This document shows positions 41,797 to 47,860 of a stretch of 64,000 nt of DNA, one piece after another. A program made the position numbers and the translations under genes. Within the stretch, counting starts at the first letter, position 1; every line of letters begins with the position of its first letter. The notes beneath the pieces were generated by a model, which worked only from the letters and a program-made list of their open reading frames with translations, had not been told where the DNA came from and ran no database searches. Source of the stretch: Pollutimonas sp963712655 (GTDB taxonomy: Bacteria > Pseudomonadota > Gammaproteobacteria > Burkholderiales > Burkholderiaceae_B); assembly GCA_963712655.1 (NCBI GenBank), contig CAVQIT010000008.1, forward strand, positions 1,736,001 to 1,800,000. Direction: 5' to 3'.

Positions 41797-42711
41797 ATGA
41801 ACCAAACCTCTTCGAATACGAAGTCCTACTTCGATCTGCATACCAGCGGCTTCGGCTATTTGCAGCGTGTCCGGATGGTTCCTGTCCGAGGTGGGCGTCG
41901 TGCCGAGTCTTTCCTCGCATGCACCATCGCCGCGCTGGTTGGTCCTGCCAAGGACTCGACGCTGCGCTATTTCGATCTCAAAGTTTCGGGTGCCGATGCC
42001 AAGACACTGGTGGAGCGTTACGTCGGTGTCGCCGACCCGAATCAGCGACCGCTGGTTCGATTTCGGCTCGGCGACCTCTGGGGCGATGCCTACCTTCGTA
42101 CGAGTGGTGAGCGTGAGGGTGAGCCAGCCGGAAGCCTCAAAGGTCGGCTGCTCAAGGTCGAACTGATTGATCGCGCCGAACTGGCACAGATTGAACAGTA
42201 TGAACTGATCACCCGTGGTATCGGCTATCTCAACCGACCTAAGGACGTCTCCCCCAAGAATGGCGACCCGTTCCTGGCGTGCTCCATTGGCGCCTTGGCC
42301 GGACCGGTCGATGAACCCGACTACCGGTACATCGATACCATCGTCACCGACACCGATGCCCAACATCTGGTACGTCGTTGCATACAGGCTGTCGAGGACG
42401 ACCGCAAAGTACTGATTGCCTTCCGTTTAAATGACATGAAGACCGATCCGTACCTTCGCACCAAGGGTGATCGCGCAGGCGAAGCAGCCTTGTCCCTGAA
42501 GTCCAATCTGGTTCATATCGGCCTGATCAAGGTCGATGGTCAGCAGGTTTATCCGGCTGTCGACCAGGCATCGGCCTCCGACGACGACTTAGTCATCGAG
42601 GGCACCGGTCAATCCGGCGTCAGCGATGATGCACCAACTCTCGAGTCCGCTCCAGGCGAGATGGAAGGGCTAGCGCAGACCGATGAGCCAGCGATGGCAA
42701 CTTCGTTCTGA
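41797..42711 (+). CDS. STY4534/DUF3577-family ICE protein with tandem-duplicated domain
   Basis: 304 aa. Carries two DUF3577-like repeats: residues about 12-125 (YFDLHTSGFGYLQRV, SFLACTIAALVGP, YFDLKVSGADAKTLVERYV, RFRLGDLWGDAYLRT, SLKGRLLKVELID) and about 135-250 (YELITRGIGYLNRP, PFLACSIGALAGP, YIDTIVTDTDAQHLVRRCI, AFRLNDMKTDPYLRT, SLKSNLVHIGLIKV). The motifs match one by one. Family members are called ICE replication proteins and may be SSB-like OB-folds (inference). An acidic tail follows. The gene has its own leader element (copy C), which suggests separate control. Confidence 0.85.
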   Translation: MNQTSSNTKSYFDLHTSGFGYLQRVRMVPVRGGRRAESFLACTIAALVGPAKDSTLRYFDLKVSGADAKTLVERYVGVADPNQRPLVRFRLGDLWGDAYLRTSGEREGEPAGSLKGRLLKVELIDRAELAQIEQYELITRGIGYLNRPKDVSPKNGDPFLACSIGALAGPVDEPDYRYIDTIVTDTDAQHLVRRCIQAVEDDRKVLIAFRLNDMKTDPYLRTKGDRAGEAALSLKSNLVHIGLIKVDGQQVYPAVDQASASDDDLVIEGTGQSGVSDDAPTLESAPGEMEGLAQTDEPAMATSF

Positions 42712-42725
42712 TCTGACCCAATAGA

Positions 42726-42792
42726 GCCCCCACCCCAGGGGCTTGTACTTTCTTCCTCTGGTGCCCGCAACCATTCTGTGTGGTTGTGGGCA
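42726..42792 (+). terminator. Two consecutive hairpins after the DUF3577 gene
   Basis: First: GCCCC/GGGGC with loop CACCCCA (42726-42742), followed by TTGTACTTTCTT, a plausible weak terminator. Second: TGCCCGCAACCA/TGGTTGTGGGCA (42762-42792), a 12-bp stem with one G-T pair and no T-run, in the leader of the next gene. Confidence 0.55.
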
Positions 42793-42868
42793 TTTGCACG
42801 TTTATCCCAAGCAGTCCGCTTCTCGCGTAGGCGAAATCGACTGCGCTTCCTTATCCAGGAGACTCATT

Positions 42869-43696
42869 ATGTCCCTCGCCTCTAATTTCTCAGCGCGGTC
42901 CCCCGTATTGCGCTCTGATCGTCCTTTATCGAATGATCAGATCCGTGCCGTTGTTCCATCCATCTTCGCGGAAACCCCGCATGAAAGCCGCTCCGAGCGA
43001 TACAGCTACATCCCGACCGCTACCGTGCTGTCGGAACTGCGCAAGGAGGGGTTCGAACCCTTCATGGTGTGTCAAACGCGTGTTCGTAATGAAGACCGTC
43101 GCGACCACACTAAACATCTCATTCGTCTTCGCCACGCAAGCCAAATCAGTGGTGCCGAGGCTAACGAGATCATCCTACTGAACTCGCATGATGGCTCCAG
43201 CAGCTACCAAATGCTTGCCGGCATGTTCCGATTCGTCTGCCATAACGGCCTGGTTTGCGGCGATACCTTCGCCGATGTCCGCGTACCGCACAAGGGCGAT
43301 GTAACCGACCGGGTCATCGAAGGCGCCTACGAGGTTCTCAAGGGTTTTGAGCAGGTGCATTCATCGCGCGAGGCCATGCGCGCAATAACGCTGGAAGAAG
43401 GCGAGCAAGAAATCTTTGCTCGCTCTGCGTTGGCACTCAAATATGACGATCCGAACAAGCCAGCACCCGTAACGGAAAGTCAGTTACTCATGCCTCGACG
43501 CTTTGACGAGCGAAAGGCCGACCTCTGGTCGACCTTTAATCGGGTGCAGGAAAACTTCATTAAAGGTGGGCTCAATGGCCGCGCGGCAAACGGCCGTCAG
43601 CAGCGTACTCGGGCAGTGCAGGGAATAGATCAGAACCTGAAACTGAACCGAGCGTTGTGGATGCTTGCCGAGGGCATGCAGCAATTAAAGGCATAA
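42869..43696 (+). CDS. DUF932-family (DUF945-type) protein
   Basis: 275 aa. Recognisable family features: SERYSYIPTATVLSELRKEG, FEPFMVCQTRVR, HTKHLIRLRH, EIILLNSHDGSSSYQMLAGM, RFVCHNGLVCGDTFADVRVP. DUF932 proteins are common on plasmids, phages and ICEs and are suspected of acting in DNA transactions; biochemical role unknown. Ribosome site CAGGAGA. Normal length for the ICE variant. Confidence 0.87.
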   Translation: MSLASNFSARSPVLRSDRPLSNDQIRAVVPSIFAETPHESRSERYSYIPTATVLSELRKEGFEPFMVCQTRVRNEDRRDHTKHLIRLRHASQISGAEANEIILLNSHDGSSSYQMLAGMFRFVCHNGLVCGDTFADVRVPHKGDVTDRVIEGAYEVLKGFEQVHSSREAMRAITLEEGEQEIFARSALALKYDDPNKPAPVTESQLLMPRRFDERKADLWSTFNRVQENFIKGGLNGRAANGRQQRTRAVQGIDQNLKLNRALWMLAEGMQQLKA

Positions 43697-43729
43697 GCCA
43701 CATCGGACAGATCCATTCTTCACTATATC

Positions 43730-43751
43730 AGCCGTGTTGATGTACGCGGCT
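43730..43751 (+). repeat. Leader hairpin upstream of the DUF3275 gene
   Basis: AGCCGTG (43730-43736) and CGCGGCT (43745-43751), 7 bp with one G-T pair, 8-nt loop, 28 nt before the ATG at 43780. Confidence 0.5.
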
Positions 43752-43779
43752 TATCTTAATCATCACAAGGAGCTACCTC

Positions 43780-44451
43780 ATGGCTACTACGGTTGCACGT
43801 TCAAGCACTTCTCCTATCGTTGTTCCGGGCCAGCTCACGCTGCGCACGATCCGGGGACGCAACGGTCCATTTACGGTCGGTCGCCTCACTACGCACCTTG
43901 GTGTGTTTGAGGTGAAAGACGCGGAACTGGAGCAATACCCCGAAGGTAAATACGACGGGGAGTTCGTCATCAGGTATATCTACCCGAGGGCTTACCCAAC
44001 CGGTGGCGGGATGCGTTTCGAGATCCGCGCCAACTTGGACGGGATGACCCTCTCGGGTCTGGACGAACTGAGCCGCGACGATGCCACGGGCTTCGCCGCG
44101 CAAGAAGTTGATCCACTAGACGAGGAGCTGGGCACGCAATCGACAGCATCGCCAGACACCACGTCTAAAGCGGTAGACGCTGCCGTACAGGCATCGGCAG
44201 ACCCATTGATCGATACCACGCCGTTTGGAGTGGACACACCATCGGCGGCTATTGCTGCTGCGGGTGGTCCTGGCAGCGACGACGCCGCCTTATTCGGTCT
44301 GCTTTGGCCGCTGGAGGATTCCATCAAACTGGATTCAACCATCGACCGGCGAACCCTACGTGCGCAAATTGCACGGCTGGGCGCGTTGGGCTATGTGCTT
44401 GATTTCAAGATGCAAGAGTGGAGCCGCGAGGCCGAACTGCAACCTGCGTAA
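43780..44451 (+). CDS. DUF3275-family ICE protein
   Basis: 223 aa. N-terminal beta-rich domain (about 15-100): IVVPGQLTLRTIRGRNGPFT, VGRLTTHLGVFEVKDAELEQ, YPEGKYDGEFVIRYIYPRAY, matching DUF3275. A disordered acidic linker follows and a C-terminal conserved block (FGLLWPLEDSIKLDSTIDRR). Function unknown, restricted to ICE/plasmid backgrounds. Ribosome site AAGGAGC. Confidence 0.85.
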   Translation: MATTVARSSTSPIVVPGQLTLRTIRGRNGPFTVGRLTTHLGVFEVKDAELEQYPEGKYDGEFVIRYIYPRAYPTGGGMRFEIRANLDGMTLSGLDELSRDDATGFAAQEVDPLDEELGTQSTASPDTTSKAVDAAVQASADPLIDTTPFGVDTPSAAIAAAGGPGSDDAALFGLLWPLEDSIKLDSTIDRRTLRAQIARLGALGYVLDFKMQEWSREAELQPA

Positions 44452-44500
44452 TCACAGGTGTCGCATCCGCAGTGTTCTTTATCCACCTGTCGGGGCACCT

Positions 44501-44542
44501 TCCCCACATGGGGAGGACACGGGTTTGTTTTTGGAGATCTCC
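44501..44542 (+). repeat. Leader hairpins upstream of the 44546 gene
   Basis: TCCCC-ACAT-GGGGA (44501-44514) and the palindrome GGAGATCTCC (44533-44542), which contains the ribosome site GGAG 8 nt before the ATG and could hide it when folded. Confidence 0.5.
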
Positions 44543-44545
44543 ATT

Positions 44546-44893
44546 ATGTCAACAATCGCTTGCGATGCACCGTCACAACCCATCAGAGATACCCGCTCTG
44601 CGCTGGATCAACCAGCGTGGCGGGTTGTCTGCGAGGTCGCCGCCGCACAAGCAACAAAGGGTTGCGGACTGTCTCACGACTACTACGTTGAACGCTTCAG
44701 TTCGGCGATCGATAGGCAGCTTGATCAATTGCCTGAATACCAGCGCGCACTGGCTTTGCAAGTAGCACAGGAATGGGACTATGCAACACCTGCCGAGAGG
44801 CAGGAAACCCAGGGCTGGAATGCTGAACATGGCTATTGCATGCACGGGATCGAGCTGGGTTGTTGTCCAGCCGGTTGCGATTCGGACTACTAA
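44546..44893 (+). CDS. Small ICE protein with Cys-rich C-terminus (115 aa)
   Basis: Mostly helical (WRVVCEVAAAQATKGCGLSH, FSSAIDRQLDQLPEYQRALA) with a terminal Cys/His cluster, YCMHGIELGCCPAGCDSDY, that could bind a metal (C-x2-H-x6-CC-x3-C). No family recognised by name. Start at 44546 is supported by the GGAGATCTCC ribosome site; the frame is open upstream inside the previous gene. Confidence 0.65.
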   Translation: MSTIACDAPSQPIRDTRSALDQPAWRVVCEVAAAQATKGCGLSHDYYVERFSSAIDRQLDQLPEYQRALALQVAQEWDYATPAERQETQGWNAEHGYCMHGIELGCCPAGCDSDY

Positions 44894-44943
44894 GGGCTGG
44901 CACTTCACTTCATCGCCGCTCACGCGGCTTCTCACCACCCGCC

Positions 44944-44961
44944 GGGGCGACCCCGATGGGG
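44944..44961 (+). repeat. Leader hairpins upstream of the 44996 gene
   Basis: GGGG-CGA-CCCC (44944-44954) and the alternative CCCC-GAT-GGGG (44951-44961) share the middle arm, so two mutually exclusive hairpins are possible, 35 nt before the ATG. Confidence 0.4.
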
Positions 44962-44995
44962 AGGTTCCTGGCGATTTCAATCTAGGAGCTGCACT

Positions 44996-45337
44996 ATGAG
45001 TCGGCACTACTTCGATACATTTCACAAGGGATTTCCGATCACCGTCATACTCGGCTGGGACCGGCCGATGGATTACTTCTTCTTGGTCGTCGAAAAGTCG
45101 GCCGAGTTGATCGACAACGCCATGAAGGTTGAGAGCGACGATTTCTTGTATAGCAATCTGCACGAGAGCGATCCGTTCAATCATGGCCTGGACTACTACC
45201 GTGAAGTCTTGCGTCATTTTCAGATTCTCGTGCCCGAGAGCATGTTCATCCAGGTCCAGTGTGACCGCGAAAGCTATACCGGTAACCGCGTAGCCAAGCA
45301 TCAGACTGACGGTTCGTTTACCGAACGAGAGCTCTGA
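44996..45337 (+). CDS. Uncharacterised ICE protein (113 aa)
   Basis: MSRHYFDTFHKGFPITVILG, WDRPMDYFFLVVEKSAELID, then VLRHFQILVPESMFIQVQCD. Looks like a small compact alpha/beta protein; similar to unnamed ICE proteins. Ribosome site TAGGAGC. No motif pointing to function. Confidence 0.68.
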   Translation: MSRHYFDTFHKGFPITVILGWDRPMDYFFLVVEKSAELIDNAMKVESDDFLYSNLHESDPFNHGLDYYREVLRHFQILVPESMFIQVQCDRESYTGNRVAKHQTDGSFTEREL

Positions 45338-45441
45338 ATTTCTATGTGGGTCAATAATTTGTACCGGTTCGTTTTCCCGGCGATGCGCTGTAATTCGACT
45401 CGCGGCTAAGAACTCAATCCGAGTAATCGGCATTCTTTCAT

Positions 45442-45470
45442 CCCTTACGGGGCATTCACTGCCCCTACGG
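45442..45470 (+). repeat. Leader hairpin upstream of the 45506 gene
   Basis: GGGGCA (45449-45454), loop TTCAC, TGCCCC (45460-45465), extended outside by imperfect CCCTTAC/TACGGG pairing. 36-41 nt before the ATG. Confidence 0.5.
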
Positions 45471-45505
45471 GTGGTGCTGCCCCTCACTTCATTGAGGACT
45501 CCACC

Positions 45506-46162
45506 ATGTCTGCATCTTCATCCCCACAGTTGTTGTACCGCATCGACGAATGCGGCGACCTGATGGCCGACGCGTGCGTCTGCGACGAGCAGGGCGAATT
45601 TGTCTTTCTTTCCGTCTGGGCACGCGATACCGCGATCCAGCAATTCATCGCTCGGCTGACCCTGGGCCGCGCTGAAGATGGGCTGGATCAATTCCATCTC
45701 ATCACCGACCAAAGGGGCTCTGTCCCGGTATCGGTCGGCGCGGTCGATCGTCTGGAAAAGCGCCTTACCCGTGCTTATCGCCGCACGCTGTTCGGTTCAA
45801 TGACCAACCTTTGGTTGTTCGACCGACGATGCACCCAACCTGAAAAGAGTACGGCCAGCGCACTCGCGTTGCTGCCACGCTCAACCAATGATCCCACCGA
45901 CCGACTGTGGCGCCTGGTCAAGGACACATGCCCGTTGCCACTTCTGGAGCACTGGCAGTCGCCCGTGCTGGCGCTGCTACGCGATCAGGAAATGCTCAAG
46001 GTACTACCAATGGCTCTCGGGCCGTTGCAAGGCTTTCGTCTAGGGTTGGACGTGCAGGTGCTCACTGACGCATTGGGCGATCTCATTCGCCAAGATGTAC
46101 TCACCGCCTATCCGGCGCAGCCATCGGCAGCGACCGATGGGCCACTGGAAACGGTGGCCTGA
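45506..46162 (+). CDS. Uncharacterised ICE protein (218 aa)
   Basis: SPQLLYRIDECGDLMADACV, then EFVFLSVWARDTAIQQFIAR, LFGSMTNLWLFDRRCT and a C-terminal helical part (VQVLTDALGDLIRQDVLTAY). No named domain recognised. Intact, with a ribosome site TTGAGGACT. The next gene begins 73 bp downstream after a hairpin-bearing leader. Confidence 0.68.
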   Translation: MSASSSPQLLYRIDECGDLMADACVCDEQGEFVFLSVWARDTAIQQFIARLTLGRAEDGLDQFHLITDQRGSVPVSVGAVDRLEKRLTRAYRRTLFGSMTNLWLFDRRCTQPEKSTASALALLPRSTNDPTDRLWRLVKDTCPLPLLEHWQSPVLALLRDQEMLKVLPMALGPLQGFRLGLDVQVLTDALGDLIRQDVLTAYPAQPSAATDGPLETVA

Positions 46163-46235
46163 CGCTTTCACCCGCGGATGCGCGCTTCTCGCCCGTATCC
46201 GCATTGACTCTTCCCTGCCAAATAGGAGATTTTCC

Positions 46236-47345
46236 ATGGCCCTTATGTTCCCCCGGCTCGCCCGGAATTTTGCCAAAAATGGCTATTACCCGACCGACGA
46301 AGCCACACTTGAACGAACCCTCAGCGCCCTCGCACCCAGCGATGAGCCGATGTGCATTCTTGATCCTTGCGCCGGCGAAGGCGTCGCCATCGCGGAGGCT
46401 GCGCACGCCCTCGGGCGTGAGCAGGTCATGGCGTACGCGGTTGAGTACGACCAGGAACGGGCAGACCATGCTCGCCGACTGGTTGACCGCTGCATCCATG
46501 GCGATTTGATGGACACCCTAATCACACGCCAGTGCTTCGGCTTGCTGTGGCTCAACCCGCCTTACGGTGATCTCGCCCGAGACGCCAACGGCAACATCGG
46601 ATACGAAGGCCGGGGTCGTGCCCGGCTTGAAAAGCTCTTTTATCAGAAGACGCTGCCGCAGCTGCAATACGGCGGTGTCCTGGTTTTCATCATCCCGTCC
46701 TACGTCCTCGATCAGGAGATGGTTGGATGGCTGACGCGCCACTTTACCGATCTGAGCGTCTACCGTGCGGTGGATACCCAGTTCAAACAGGTTGTCGTGT
46801 TCGGGCGTCGAGTTCGCCAGCGTGAGCTGGCGGGGAACGACATCAAATCCATCCGTGCCCGGCTGCTACAGGTCGGACAAGCTGAAATCGAAGCGCAGGA
46901 GCTGCCTGCTGTATGGACCGCGCTGCCCTACAGCATCCCAGCCGCACAGGCCGAGCCGGCGCATTTTTACCGGATCAGCATGGAGCCGGCGCAGTTTGCC
47001 GAAGAAGTGCAGCGCCTCCAAGGGCTATGGCCATCGTGCGAGACACACCTGGGCGCAGCCCAGCAGTCCATGCGGCCTCCGGCACGCGGTTTATCCCACT
47101 GGCACTTGGCGCTGGCCTTGGCGGCCGGGGCCATCTCAGGTGTTGTGCAGTCCAAGACGGGTCGTACTTTGGCCGTCAAGGGCGACACCTACAAGCAGAA
47201 AGCCACAGCTACCGAGTATCGCGAACGCGATGACGGCTCCGTGGCCGAGACGCGCATTCTCACCGACAAGTTTGTGCCGGTCATTCGTGCATGGGACTTA
47301 ACCCCCGACTCAGCCACGTTGGGTCAGATTCTCACCATTCATTGA
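46236..47345 (+). CDS. DUF6094-type N6-adenine DNA/RNA methyltransferase-like protein
   Basis: 369 aa. SAM motif I DPCAGEGVAIAEAA (about residues 43-56) and catalytic motif IV NPPYG (about 108-112) identify an N6-adenine methyltransferase fold of the class annotated DUF6094. A target-recognition-like C-terminal part follows, ending TDKFVPVIRAWDLTPDSATL. Start at 46236 has ATAGGAGA upstream; an earlier in-frame start (46095) would overlap the previous gene. May protect or mark ICE DNA; target sequence unknown. Confidence 0.85.
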   Translation: MALMFPRLARNFAKNGYYPTDEATLERTLSALAPSDEPMCILDPCAGEGVAIAEAAHALGREQVMAYAVEYDQERADHARRLVDRCIHGDLMDTLITRQCFGLLWLNPPYGDLARDANGNIGYEGRGRARLEKLFYQKTLPQLQYGGVLVFIIPSYVLDQEMVGWLTRHFTDLSVYRAVDTQFKQVVVFGRRVRQRELAGNDIKSIRARLLQVGQAEIEAQELPAVWTALPYSIPAAQAEPAHFYRISMEPAQFAEEVQRLQGLWPSCETHLGAAQQSMRPPARGLSHWHLALALAAGAISGVVQSKTGRTLAVKGDTYKQKATATEYRERDDGSVAETRILTDKFVPVIRAWDLTPDSATLGQILTIH

Positions 47346-47374
47346 TCTTAGGGCGCGCCCTCACCACTTTCATC

Positions 47375-47406
47375 CACCCACCGGGGTCATGCCGCCCCGA
47401 TGGGTG
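47375..47406 (+). repeat. Leader hairpin upstream of the 47443 gene
   Basis: CACCCA-C-CGGGG (47375-47386) pairs with CCCCG-A-TGGGTG (47395-47406): 11 bp with one mismatch, 8-nt loop, 36 nt before the ATG. Confidence 0.6.
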
Positions 47407-47442
47407 CCATGGCTTCGGCTTCTCATACAAGGGGCTCTCAAC

Positions 47443-47754
47443 ATGGCAACCGAAGCAGTTTTTATCAGCCTGGTACCGAACATGCGCTTTTCTTCAGGCC
47501 AAATAATTTTGACTGCTGGCGTTCACGAGTTGGTCCAGCTGGGTCGGCTCAACCCCAGTAAGTACCTACGCCGCCACCTTGGCGGCGACTGGGGGGATCT
47601 CGTCGAAGGCGATAGTCAGCTGAACGATGCCGCGCTGGCATCGGGCCAGGATCGCTTGTTCTCTTCCTACCAGGTCGCACCCGACCTGAAAATCTGGATT
47701 ATTACTGAATGGGATCGCAGCGTGACCACGCTGCTCCTGCCCAGCGAATACTGA
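47443..47754 (+). CDS. Small conserved ICE/plasmid protein (103 aa)
   Basis: MATEAVFISLVPNMRFSSGQ, then HLGGDWGDLVEGDSQLNDAA and the C-terminal KIWIITEWDRSVTTLLLP. This compact pattern (GDWGDL, tail with ITE-DRS-TT-LLP) recurs in short proteins of plasmids and ICEs, sometimes labelled as type I restriction-related, for which I see no support. Ribosome site AAGGGGC. Start at 47443 preferred over 47389, which lies inside the hairpin leader. Confidence 0.7.
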   Translation: MATEAVFISLVPNMRFSSGQIILTAGVHELVQLGRLNPSKYLRRHLGGDWGDLVEGDSQLNDAALASGQDRLFSSYQVAPDLKIWIITEWDRSVTTLLLPSEY

Positions 47755-47794
47755 TTCCACCCACGGCGGCCTCCGGTCGCCATCTACCTTTTAT

Positions 47795-47828
47795 CCCCCA
47801 AAGGGGCATGTCACTGCCCCTTTGGGGG
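47795..47828 (+). repeat. Perfect 14-bp leader hairpin upstream of the helicase gene
   Basis: CCCCCAAAGGGGCA (47795-47808), loop TGTCAC, TGCCCCTTTGGGGG (47815-47828). 32 nt before the ATG at 47861, no T-run. The strongest of the leader hairpins. Confidence 0.75.
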
Positions 47829-47860
47829 AGGTGCGTGCCCCATTGTTATGGAGTACCACC

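Noticed and set aside
44573..45487. 304-aa open frame on the minus strand
   Set aside because: Antisense to two small ICE genes with good ribosome sites; its protein has no recognisable features. Kept in mind because of its length, but not supported.
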